From contig CM051457.1 in assembly GCA_028274465.1 (NCBI GenBank), forward strand, positions 112,343,982 to 112,407,981: a stretch of DNA of 64,000 nucleotides, given 5' to 3'. The notes under the pieces are model-generated. The model was given only the letters and a program-made list of their open reading frames with translations. It was not told the origin of the DNA and ran no database searches. The position numbers were made by a program, and so were the translations under genes. This document shows, in pieces, positions 29,886-39,454 of this stretch (position 1 is its first letter; every line of letters starts with the position of its first letter). Source of the stretch: Plantago ovata. Its lineage: Eukaryota; Streptophyta; Magnoliopsida; Lamiales; Plantaginaceae.

Positions 29886-30236
29886 CTGAAGTTAGGACAC
29901 ACCCCTTTGCATCTCTAAGGTTAAGATACGTCCCCATGTACCTCTAAGGTTAAGATACGTCCCCATATGCACCTCTAAGGTTAAGATACGCCCCCATGTG
30001 CACCTCTAAGGTTAAGATGCCTCCCCGTTCCCATATGCACCTCTAAGGTTAAGATGTCTCCCCGTATGCACCTCTAAGGTTAAGATACGCCCCCATGTAC
30101 CTCTAAGGTTAAGATACGCCCCCATATGCACCTCTAAGGTTAAGATGCCTCCCCGTATGCACCTCTAAGGTTAAGATGCCTCCCCGTATGCACCTCTAAG
30201 GTTAAGATGCCTCCCCGTTCCATCCCTGCGGTTAGG
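29886..30236 (-). repeat. Minisatellite between pol and the 3' LTR of the Copia element
   Basis: Ten clear copies and two degenerate copies of a 26-37 bp unit built on CACCTCTAAGGTTAAGAT plus ACGCCCCCAT or GCCTCCCCGT. Units vary in length and in the second half. The array starts right at the pol stop codon, where a degenerate unit includes the last coding bases. Confidence 0.95.
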
Positions 30237-31428
30237 ATGACCCCCTCAAAGTCTTGACACCCACAAGTTCCAGGCAAAACCTGAACTTTGGTCCTGGAAG
30301 CGCCTTAGTCATAGCATCTGAAGCATTCAACGACGTATGAATCTTCTTTATCTTCACAACTCCCTTGACAAGGATATCTCTGATGAAGAAAAACCTTACA
30401 TCAATGTGTTTTGTCCTTTCATGATACACATGATGCTTAGTCAATATAATAGCACTTTGATTGTCACAGTGAATATTCACATGATCCTGTTGGATACCCA
30501 ACTCATTCAATAATCCACCCAACCAGATAGCTTCCTTAACTCCTTTAGTGATAGCCATGAACTCCGCCTCTGTTGTAGATAATGCAACCACAGACTGCTG
30601 ACTTGCTTTCCAACTAACTGCCGTGCCAAACAAAGTAAACACATACCCTGTGATAGACTTTCTTCCATTCAAGTTCCCTGCAAAATCTGCATCCACATAT
30701 CCAATCAATGGATTCTGCAAGTCATTGCTTTTCTTGAACCTCAGTCCCATCATCCTTGTGCCACTTAAGTATCTGAGAACATCCTTCACAACATCCCAAT
30801 GCCTTCTCCCAGGATTCCCCATGTATCTGCTGATAACACTCATAGCATATGCAAGATCAGGTCTGCAGCAAATCATAGTATACATAATACTTCCAACTGC
30901 ACTTGCATAAGGTATCATCGACAAAATCCTTGATTCTGCATCATCCTTAGGACATTGTTCCTCAGATAACTTTACCCCAGGTGCAATAGGAGTAACCACA
31001 CTACTGCAATTTGACATATTGAACTTGGCTAGAACCTTCATGAGATAACTAGGCTGAGATAGAAACAAATTCTTCTCCTTCTTGTCCCTAGTGATATCCA
31101 TCCCAAGAATTCTACTTGCACCCCCAAGATCCTTCATCTCAAATTCTTCCCGCAGTTTCCCTTTAAGTGTTTCAATCTCCTCCATTGACCTGCTAATAAT
31201 CAACATATCATCCACATACAAGATCCTTCCATCTGCACTATCCTGAAACTCATCATCTAGAGCTTCAGATTCAGTACCTGAGTATTCTGGGACCTGATTA
31301 TAAACCTGTTGTTCTGGAGTTTTGGTCAGGGTTGCCTCAACCCCTTGTCCAACACCTAGTGTATCAACCTGCTCCATATCCCAAACAACTTCTCCTGGTG
31401 TTATATCAGTTTCATCCTCAGACTCCAC
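30232..31428 (-). pseudogene. Copia pol: RT (front missing) and RNase H
   Basis: The 398-codon frame has an acidic hinge (ESEDETDITPGE...) that passes directly into ILYVDDMLIISRS, so the RT fingers and part of the palm are deleted. Beyond the YVDD motif it continues with DLGGASRILGMDI, YASAVGSIMY, RYLSGT, and RNase H with YVDADFAGN, STTEAEFMA and CDNQSA. It ends GPKFRFCLELVGVKTLRG. Confidence 0.92.
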
Positions 31429-32138
31429 CTCAACTGAAATTCCCTGTGCATTTCCTTGATCTCTTGTATGTTGATAGTTTGAAGTTTCACCAACTTCCTC
31501 ATCGAGTCGATCATCAGCATCTGACTCTGAGCTACTACTAGACTCCTCATTCTTTCGGCAACTCCATTCTGCTGTGGTGTACCTGCAACTGTTTTGTGTC
31601 TAGTAATACCCTTCTCTTTACAGAAATTAGTAAACTCAGTAGATAAGAACTCCAATCCATTATCAGTCCTGAGATACTTCAATGATCTTCTTGATTGATT
31701 CTCTACCTCAGCTAACCATTCCTTGAACTGATTAAATGCTTGATCCTTAGACTTCAGAATATAAACCCAGACCTTCCTTGAATAATCATCTATGAATGAG
31801 ATGAAATATTTACCTCCACCTTGAGTGAGTGTCCTGGATGGTCCCCATAAATCTGAATGCACATAATCCAAGTTAGCTTTAGTAGTATGCTTCCCTGTGT
31901 TGAAACTGGTCTTGTGCGCCTTCCCCATCACACATGTCTCACAGAATGGTAACTTAGTGAACTTGTCTCCTCCAAGTAATCCCTGCTTGGTAAGTTCCTT
32001 CAATCCTTTCTCTCCAAGATGGCCAAGCCTCTTGTGCCATAGATATGTGTTGTCATTCCCATGAACTGCTGCACTTTCTCCAGCTACTGTGTTACCAGAT
32101 AAATAGTATAGACCATTCTTCTTAACACCTTCCAGCAA
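31401..32138 (-). pseudogene. Copia GAG-pre-integrase and integrase core (truncated)
   Basis: HKRLGHLGEKGL and FCETCVMGKAHK form the HHCC zinc-binding module. The catalytic core shows HSDLWGP (first Asp), SFIDDYSRKVWVY, LRTDNGLEFLS (second Asp) and GTPQQNGVAERM (catalytic Glu in NGVAE-). Right after that Glu motif the sequence jumps to the hinge region, removing the C-terminal integrase domain. The frame overlaps the protease frame, so a frameshift separates them. Confidence 0.92.
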
Positions 32139-32497
32139 GGTTGTCTGAGGTGTTGACCCAACACCCCCTGAACCCCGTGCATAACTCGCAGAACACCATG
32201 ACTACAACTCCATGAATATCCCATAGCATCAAATTGACCAAGTGAGATCAGATTCCTCCTCAAATCAGGTATGTACCTTACATCAGTTAACAATCTAACA
32301 GTTCCATCATGCAACTTCAATTTAACATCACCAATGCCTTTGACCATGCATGACTGATTGTTCCCCAAAAGTACAGTTCCACCTTTCCCATATTTGAAGT
32401 TTGTAAACCATTCTTTAACCGGACTCATATGAAAAGAGCACCCAGAATCAAGTATCCATGATAAGTCTATATTAGAAGTAGAGACCGTAAGTACCTC
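32084..32497 (-). pseudogene. Copia aspartic protease region
   Basis: It is in frame with gag but after a TAA. SWILDSGCSFHMSP holds the catalytic Asp-Ser-Gly, followed by KGIGDVKLKLHDG and VRYIPDLRRNLISLGQ. The frame is lost after HGVLRVMHG. Confidence 0.88.
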
Positions 32498-33340
32498 TTA
32501 GATGTCAAAAGATTGTGTAGCTTGTGCTATGTCAACTGTTCCTGCCTCTCCCCCAGATTGCTTTGGCTTCCTGTTGTTCCACACAGGGCAATCCTTCTTG
32601 AGATGTCCCTTATTGTGACAGTGGTAGCACCTCCTATTCTCCACAAAATCTGATGACCTCTTACTCTCTTGCTTCTTATATTTCTCCTTTGGTAATCTTT
32701 CCCTTGAAGAACCCTTCTTGGAACCATGGTACTTCATAGCAAGACTCTCAGCCGAATGTCCACCTTCCTGCAGATTCTTCTGCTTATGGAATTCCCTAGT
32801 CTTCAATGATTCTCTTACCAAATTCAAAGTTACTTCAACATTACCAAACATCAACGAATCTCTGAAGTTCTCATAGGAGTTGGGCAGGGAGTTGAGCAAC
32901 ACCATAGCTTTGTCTGCGTCTGTAGTCTTATCACCAACATTCTCCAAGTGTGTTGTGATCTTGTCAAACTCTGCTAACTGCTCCAGAATCGGCCTACCTT
33001 CATCCATCCTAAAACCAAGAAACTTCTGCTTGAGATACATCATCTGGGCTGATGATTTCCCCATATAAACTTTTTCAAGTTTATCCCAGATTTCTTTTGC
33101 ATCAGTACACTTAACAACCTCCCTCAATGCTTCGTCGCTCAATGAGTGAATCAGTGTATTGAATGCCTTCGTCTTGATTTCTTTATTCTTTGCATCGTCT
33201 TTAATATCCTTAAGACCGTCATCCCCCAACAGAGCATCGTCAGCTCCATAATCCGATAACAAGGCCTTAACCCTCAGTTTCCACAGGCTGAAATCTGTGT
33301 GCTTCGTCAGCTTCTCAATCTCGATTTTAGTTGATGACAT
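32498..33340 (-). CDS. Copia gag polyprotein, 280 aa
   Basis: Starts MSSTKIEIEKLTKHTDFSLW at 33340. The UBN2/Retrotran_gag region holds KVYMGKSSAQMMYLKQKF and DKAMVLLNSLP. Near the end is a CCHC zinc knuckle, CYHCHNKGHLKKDCP. An in-frame TAA ends it at 32498, immediately before the protease region. Whether this stop is a mutation or part of an expression strategy cannot be told. Confidence 0.92.
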   Translation of the reverse strand: MSSTKIEIEKLTKHTDFSLWKLRVKALLSDYGADDALLGDDGLKDIKDDAKNKEIKTKAFNTLIHSLSDEALREVVKCTDAKEIWDKLEKVYMGKSSAQMMYLKQKFLGFRMDEGRPILEQLAEFDKITTHLENVGDKTTDADKAMVLLNSLPNSYENFRDSLMFGNVEVTLNLVRESLKTREFHKQKNLQEGGHSAESLAMKYHGSKKGSSRERLPKEKYKKQESKRSSDFVENRRCYHCHNKGHLKKDCPVWNNRKPKQSGGEAGTVDIAQATQSFDI

Positions 33341-33408
33341 TGCTTATATCAAGCTTTGGATTCTCCCGGTAAATTCTTTCGACCTTTCTTCCCACAGACG
33401 GCGCCAAT

Positions 33409-33936
33409 TGTTGAGTTCGATTCAACAATAGTCGATTATACCTAATCACAAAAGCTCACAACACAACTAAACCACCAAGAACCAGCTGCACCAATCAAAC
33501 ACACACCCAAGCAACCAAAACAGAAAACAGAGCAAGAACGATAAGCAAAAGAGAACACAAGAGTTTAACGTGGTTCGGTTGTAAATAACCTACGTCCACG
33601 GAGATCACCAGCTTCCACTATATTATATCAAACCCAATTACAAGTCCCTAACAGTATGCAAGAAACAAGAACAAATCTGTCTCTCAAAGCTAGAACCTAT
33701 AATCTATATAATATCACCCTTCGAAGTAGTCGAACCGGGTCTTCAAGCTGTGTTGTTATGCCTCCAGATCTGGTTATGAGCATGCAATAATCACCCCTTT
33801 ATATAGCCTTCAATTTGCAGCTATACCTAAAGGAATTCGAATAGAAATTGAAATCAAATAGGAATTGATTTCCTAATGGATACAATTACCTTTTCCTGAT
33901 TGCATTCGGAAACAGTTGTTGAGATAACACCCCACA
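33409..33936 (-). repeat. 5' LTR (right) of the minus-strand Copia
   Basis: 528 bp. Differences from the partner, read on the plus strand left to right: T/C in CCTAYGTCC, A/C in CAGATMTGG, G/A in AATAGRAATTG, G/T in AATGGAKACAA. It is followed by the target duplicate GCTGG. Confidence 0.95.
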
Positions 33937-34585
33937 GCTGGCGTATTGAAGCGGTTGTGATGGCCATCTATCCTATTCTTATAGGCGCCGATATAGTTGA
34001 TCAGGATGTCGATATAATCACTGTTCTGCAGAATCACAAGAGACATTGAATGCTGAGCTATACAGAAGACAAGGTTTTAAGATAACAGAGTAAATGTGAT
34101 GAACGTATCCTCATCCGTAGGCCATTCAACATGTCTAATAGGATGACTTTTGCGTCTCCTTCTGCAAATGCAATTCTGGAACTGCTCAGTAACAGAAGAA
34201 TTGTTGTGAAGTCTGAGAGCCAGAGTTCTCTTCTTCCCAACGATAGGTATGATCTGAAGTTGACGTATTCTGTGAAGTAGTCTAGACTTGAGAGCTTTAA
34301 GATCGTCTTCGTAAATAGGAACAAGAAATGCTTAATGAACAGATGGATGGATGGATCACTACCATTATTGTGATTTTTTTTGTTTTCACATTCATGAAAA
34401 GTTTACTGAACAAGAAATGCTAGCTATAATGCCAGTAAAGTAAAAAAAAATAGAAAACCATTATCCAGTTCAAGGAAAACACACAAACTCAAGTATATCA
34501 CTTTCTGTTTTACAGAACACACAATACATTGCTGCATATTTTATTTTAGAGCTAATTAAGCTAGCTGTCACATAAAACACATACA

Positions 34586-36106
34586 TCAAGTGGATATGGG
34601 ATACTGGTCTATCACATTGCTCCAGGGACTAACTTCCTTAGCAGGATTGATAGTCTTCAAGGCATGCCAGACAGCGCTGTTACACTTGAAACCTGACCCG
34701 AAAGCGATCTGCCAAACCCGGTCACCTTTCCCAATGCGCCCTTTAGCCTCAGTATATGCGAGCTCGTACCACAACGAGCTGCTTGAAGTATTGCCATACC
34801 TGTAAAGTGTCATTCGAGATGGCTCCATGTGCCACTTGGTTAGCTGCAGGTTCTTTTCAACCGCGTCTAGCACTGCCTTTCCGCCTGCATGGATGCAGAA
34901 ATGCTCGAACGCTCGCTTGAAATCAGGAACATAAGGACTTGCCCCTTTCATTTTGCTGGCAAGGAACTTGAGTTGTTCGGACAAGGGAAGTACTAAAGGT
35001 CCAAGTGTCCTTATGTTGGCCTTCATGGCATCACTTGCAACTTTTGTCAGGTCTTTTGACAGGGTAATACCTAGTATTCCGTCTTCGTCTTGTTCTTGGA
35101 CCACACATTGGTAGGCCTTGTCGTCAGCTCCCCGATGCGTGCGTACGGTGTGCTTGAGTTCGTATTTGGAATGTCCACGGTCAGATTGGCGATTGGATAG
35201 TAAGATAGCAGCTCCTCCCATTCGGAAGAGGCAGCATGATACCAGCTTCGAACGATCTTTGCCAAGGTAGTAGTTAGAGGTTATGCTCTCTAAGCTCACG
35301 ACCAGTGCGTATGTGTCACGCTGAGCCTGCGCAATAAACATGAACAATAACAGTTTTAGTGCATGTTCAGAACATATCCTGTGGAAGGCGTTTTGCACGT
35401 AAAACGCGTACAATATACATGATAAGAGCGTGTTTGCAACAGTTTTTGTTTCTTCTTATATTGCTTATATGTAACAGAAGCAGAACATAACCTGTAGAAG
35501 TCGTTTGGCAAGGTCAATGGCAATGACTCCAGCACTGCATCCCATACCACCCAAATTATAGCTCAACACATCTTCCCTGAGCTTCAACCGGTTCACGACC
35601 ATAGCAGAGAGAGACGGGGTTGGGTTAAACATAGAAACATTGACTATTACAACACCAATATCCCGAGGATTCACCCGTGTTTTCGCCAGTAAATCATCTA
35701 CCGTCCCGCACAGTACAACTTCCACCTCTTCCTTGGCAAACTTAAAGGAGGACTCGGGCATGAATTCCTTGCCAGGCGCACCGTAAAAGAACCTGTCATC
35801 ACACATGCCGGACCTGTCCATCACTTTCTCCGCAAATGCCATGTTTTCGGGGCTCAATTGCCTCGACATGATTTCAACAATGCTCTCTCTGGAGCGGAGA
35901 TACGCGGGGTCGTGATTGTAACAGGCGAAGTCGACCAAGTAAACCTTTCTTGGAGACTTGATGATCATGAACAGAATGGCTGTTAGCATTATCAAGAAAA
36001 TGGAAATGGTTTGAAGGTTGATGAGATTCTTATGATGTGCATAGTTTGCAGCAAAAGCAAAGGTGGTTATGGTGATCATAAAAAGTGTAAACTGCATGAT
36101 CTGCAT
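34586..36106 (-). CDS. 3-ketoacyl-CoA synthase (KCS), 451 aa, 2 exons
   Basis: Exon 1 is 36106-35492 (205 codons) and exon 2 is 35326-34586 (246 codons and TGA), phase-0 intron, GT-AG. Two hydrophobic stretches near residues 5-50 would anchor it in the ER membrane. The FAE1/CUT1-type condensing domain follows. Catalytic residues are all present: Cys190 in GGMGCSAG, His351 in HFCIHAGG and Asn384 in RYGNTSSSS. The reaction is the condensation of malonyl-CoA with long-chain acyl-CoA, the first and chain-length-setting step of very-long-chain fatty acid elongation for waxes and other lipids. 451 aa is at the short end of the family, like the Arabidopsis KCS7/15/21/22 group (from memory). The wax gene CER1 lies upstream on the same strand. 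Confidence 0.95.
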
Positions 36107-36198
36107 TTTGATGAGAATTAATAACTCTAGCTTGGTAGTTGGGAGTGCATGAAGCTTGTACTTTTGCAGTGTGTGCTCAAGAGAGAACTGTCGTTGTG

Positions 36199-36208
36199 CA
36201 TATATATA
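36199..36208 (-). promoter_or_regulatory. TATA box candidate of the KCS gene
   Basis: TATATATA on the gene strand, about 93-100 bp upstream of the ATG. That would give a leader of about 60-70 bases. Confidence 0.5.
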
Positions 36209-36390
36209 GAATATAGTGGTGTTGCGTGTAGATGAGTAGTTTATTTAGGTCAGAAAGAATGGTTGTAATTCTTGTATTTCACACGCCTTACATATGTAGT
36301 ATATAGGAAAATCCATTTTTGAGGTTTACCTTTGAAGTTCTATCTACCTACTAATTGAAGTTTGTCCAATGAGAAAAGAATAAAAAATAA

Positions 36391-36510
36391 AGGACTTGAC
36401 GGGTGAAGCATAAAAAAATATCTGTTCTTGGCTGCTGATACCTTTGGCTTAATTAATCGAACCAAACCTAATCGATTCTTGTCGATGTAAACAATATAAT
36501 TGGGAGAGCC
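36391..36510. promoter_or_regulatory. Block upstream of KCS resembling one upstream of CER1
   Basis: It runs from GGACTTGACGGGTGAAGCAT through AATTAATCGAACCAAACCTA to GGGAGAGCC. It aligns over about 120 bp, in the same orientation, with 50486-50609 upstream of CER1, with small indels. It lies about 285 bp upstream of the KCS ATG. It could be a shared regulatory module or two copies of a dispersed repeat. Confidence 0.5.
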
Positions 36511-36679
36511 ACGCGCCCTTCGATCTTAATTAGTATACAGATCGAGTCTCAACTCAAAATATGACGGTGTCATAAGTCGTGACGTAAGAATCTCATACTT
36601 CTTTGTATATATTTATTCATATTCTGGACTTGTTTTTCTCTTGATGGTAGGAGGTTCGGGGTACAACCATTCCGGTAAC

Positions 36680-36875
36680 TGGGGCTTTTAACGAATTGCG
36701 CTGATCGTGAGCAATTATGAAAAAGATCGGTCAAAGTTCGGATTGTGCTCGAGATCGATCAACACGAGCTCGATCACGATTATGATCGACTCATTTTCTA
36801 TCATGAATCGATCACCTTGATTAAATGATTGAAGCTCACAAGCAGCTCGTGATCAATAATTAGTTTACTTTTTAT

Positions 36876-36944
<69 letters not shown>

Positions 36945-37262
36945 GATCGTATATATACCTTTCTTAACCCTAAATTATAATTTTACACATCCATTTTTCT
37001 GAATTTATGTTAGTTTTATTTTCTGTAGTGTTTGTAATAGATTGTATTTATGATCCATAAATTTACATAGTAAAAGAGCTCAATTTTGAGTTTTAACAAT
37101 TGGCGAGCGCTCAGGATCAATGTGATCATTTGACGAGCCGATCAAGAGCTCAATTTTATGAAGCTCGTCGGTCACGAGCCGATCACGATCAGCCATATAT
37201 TTCTGACGATCATTGATCGATAGAGCCAACGATCAGATTGTATCGGCTCGTTAACTGCCCTA
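36680..37262. mobile_element. hAT-like non-autonomous element
   Basis: 583 bp. Ends TGGGGCTTTTAACGA and TCGTTAACTGCCCTA are imperfect inverted repeats. The 8-bp flanks CCGGTAAC and CCGGTGAC differ at one base, as expected for an old hAT duplication. The interior is dense in GATCACGAGC and its complement. Confidence 0.6.
36882..36943. repeat. (ATT)n microsatellite
   Basis: About 20 uninterrupted ATT/TTA units inside the hAT-like element. Confidence 0.95.
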
Positions 37263-37396
37263 CCGGTGACGTAGTCTATCACGGATAACAATACAAAACT
37301 CTCCTCAAATATTGGATTTTCAAACAATTCTAACAGCTCCAAATTTAATTAATTAAATATGAGCTTCAAATATTTTCAATTTTATCAAATTTACAC

Positions 37397-37797
37397 TAAA
37401 TATTCTGAATGTACACATCATTGACATCGATTGCTGCACTTGAATGACTTGATACACCACTTGTTAAAGCTGTTAGGTTGGAGCTGTTAGTAAAAGTGAG
37501 AAAATTTGCCTCTAAGGCTAAGTAGCGGAAGTTTAAAATTTTTAATCTCACTAAAACTGATATGACTATACTGTTTATTACATTGGAAGAAATCACTTAC
37601 GTGTCCTCCAGTAGATAAGCAAATTGACCGGGTAGCTGTTCCTCAATCTCCAGACAAAGCCTTGCAATCTCCTCGTCCGGCTGGTTGATTTCTTCTTCGT
37701 CAGAGATGAAATCTTCGTCAACAAAATCTCCAAGATGGCTCATCAACAGGTTGATTAATTCCTTCGACCTTGGTATCCACGGGCAATGTTTCCACAA
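37397..37797 (-). pseudogene. Unrecognised gene fragment, possible exons
   Basis: The minus-strand frame 37797-37599 encodes an acidic stretch, DFVDEDFISDEEEINQPDEE, then IARLCLEIEEQL. It reaches a good donor (ACAC|GTAAGTG) near 37604. The next frame contains LTALTSGVSSHSSA. That last segment is echoed at 40131-40188, where the minus strand reads SSSQAALTRGGSSHSS and a stop. Both may be remnants of duplicated 3' gene ends. No family is recognised. Confidence 0.35.
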
Positions 37798-38129
37798 GAA
37801 CGCTAGGAGGTTCTTCTGTGTTTTTGAGCTACTGAGAAAAATTATTCTTTCTGACTATCAGAGAATAATATTTTTACGTGTTGTTGGAATAGAATAGAAG
37901 ACTCACTTTCTTTCTTTCTGATTTAGTCAGTTAGTTAATTCAGAAAATCACGTAAGATTTTACCAAGTACATCTTACTGACTAAAAGACTGCAAAAGTTA
38001 TCAACCGACTAACAAACATATAAGCCTTTTAAATTATCTCAATCAAAAGAGAAATTAAATCAAAGACTTAAAGAAGAAAAGAAAAAGGAAAATAAAAATC
38101 AAAAAAAGAAAAAAAAAAAAAACAACAAC

Positions 38130-39440
38130 TCACGTTGACATCCTATGCTGTCAACGTGATGCTGGGCCGCTTGGCCCAGCCCCACATATGCTGGGCCAAA
38201 TCTGCCCAGCCCAATTCCTTTTTTTTTTTAATTCATTTTCTTTCATTGGGCCATTAATTCTAAATTCCGTCCAAATGCACAAGTCTTCAATTAATTAATT
38301 AAATCCAATTCAATTCAATTAATTATATTTCTAAAATATATTCCGTATATATAATGAATTAATATTAATCTAATTAATAATAATTCCATTATATTTATAT
38401 ATAGTAATTCAACATTAATCTAATTAATATTTAATCCTATATACATAGCTCGTGTGTAGAAACACCACCTTGAAGTGTGACCCATAGGGCCTTGCATATT
38501 AAGCAACAATCTAATTAAGATCATAATAAATTCCTAGACAATTTATCAGACAATATTAATATGCAAGGAACGTTTGTGAGGAAAACAAACCACCTGTAGT
38601 GTAAGGTACTTTGATGATACGGTCCCTTCATTCACGAATACTCGAATGAGTCTAGAATATGGTTATGTGTCTATTCTAATAACTTCATTCATTGTCTCTC
38701 AATCTTATTAGTCGATCTATGAATTATGTCAAAACACCATTTTGACATATTCACATACGGTGGCCACCGGTTTTGTGATCGCACTAAATATGAGAAGTTT
38801 GTATTCTCTCCTTGTATCTATTATGGAGGAAATGAATCCTATCTTGGCCCAATCACTCACACCATATGTTTCCTAATGTACCCAACGCATGCCGTATCTA
38901 CCCTACTTTAAGAGTGCAAGCGTTGCGCATGGTCAAAGTACATTATTCCACATATGCTGTAGTATTGGCCTCAAGTCTAAGGACTACTAACATCACCCTA
39001 CACACCGATACTACCATAGACACTTAAATAGCTTTACCAAATGGTTTTTCGGTCGGGTATGCCAACACTCTCCAAAGTGTCCATATGTTAATCATGAATA
39101 ACCAAGTTCATTCGTAGCAGTGAGACCTACTACATCCTCGAAGGATCTAATGCAACATATGCTAGCTTCAATCGCATCATTGATATCCCGTATCTCAATG
39201 ACCTTCAGCTAGTAGCTTATTTTAGGACTTAATTATTGACACACAAGCTCCCACTAACTTGGTGATTACCTTAAGTCCTTGAGAACATTTTATCGAATAA
39301 TTCAAACAACCAAATAATGTATTCATAAAATGTAATGACAATTGTATTTAATAATGTATAAATAAATGAACATAAATAAAAGACAATAACTGAATGTGAT
39401 CAAGTACATATCGTCCCTATCGTAGGTTGTCTCTAGGACA
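38130..39440 (-). mobile_element. Probable degraded LTR-retroelement DNA
   Basis: The stretch is non-coding but more complex than its surroundings. Its opposite strand begins TATATGTCCTAGAGACAACC and continues in the style of a long plant Copia LTR. No second copy, target duplication or coding region is visible. The GCTGGGCC-rich start at 38160-38215 may be a different piece. Confidence 0.35.
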
Positions 39441-39454
39441 TATATACTTTCAGG

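Larger units (their letters stand above)
29318..33936 (-). mobile_element. Copia LTR retrotransposon, minus strand, partly deleted
   Basis: 4,619 bp with 528-bp LTRs (TGTTGAG...CCCCACA). GCTGG is duplicated at 29313-29317 and 33937-33941. Four LTR differences were counted by eye. On the minus strand the order is gag, protease, integrase, RT/RNase H, which is the Copia order. The sequence next to the 5' LTR reads TTGGCGCCGTCTGTGGG; its TGGCGCCGT resembles a tRNA-Asp-type primer site (inferred). A polypurine stretch AAAGGTGGAGATTT abuts the 3' LTR. A stop after gag, a frameshift, and loss of the front of RT make it defective. Confidence 0.96.
29120..34340 (-). pseudogene. Unrecognised ORF-like sequence split by the minus-strand Copia element
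   Basis: On both sides of the 29318-33936 element the minus strand reads as apparently coding sequence. The right side contains KALKSRLLHRIRQLQ, VEWPTDEDTFITFT and, after a good acceptor TTCTGCAG at about 34026, DYIDILINYIGAYKNRIDG. The left side (29317 down to about 29120) contains LYKGCHIDCHILDESRYAVW and LDESEPVPFFMQ. Removing the element and one copy of the duplication restores continuity of DNA, though a frame change is needed near HHNRFNTP. I do not recognise the family. It could be a damaged gene or an old fragment. Confidence 0.4.

Noticed and set aside
29886..30236. Regular repeats that could suggest a CRISPR-like array
   Set aside because: This is a eukaryotic retroelement minisatellite; units vary in length and there are no unique spacers or cas genes.
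30623..30910. Plus-strand open frame of 95 codons
   Set aside because: Antisense of the Copia RT/RNase H region.
34590..34805. Plus-strand 71-codon frame
   Set aside because: Antisense of the last part of KCS exon 2.
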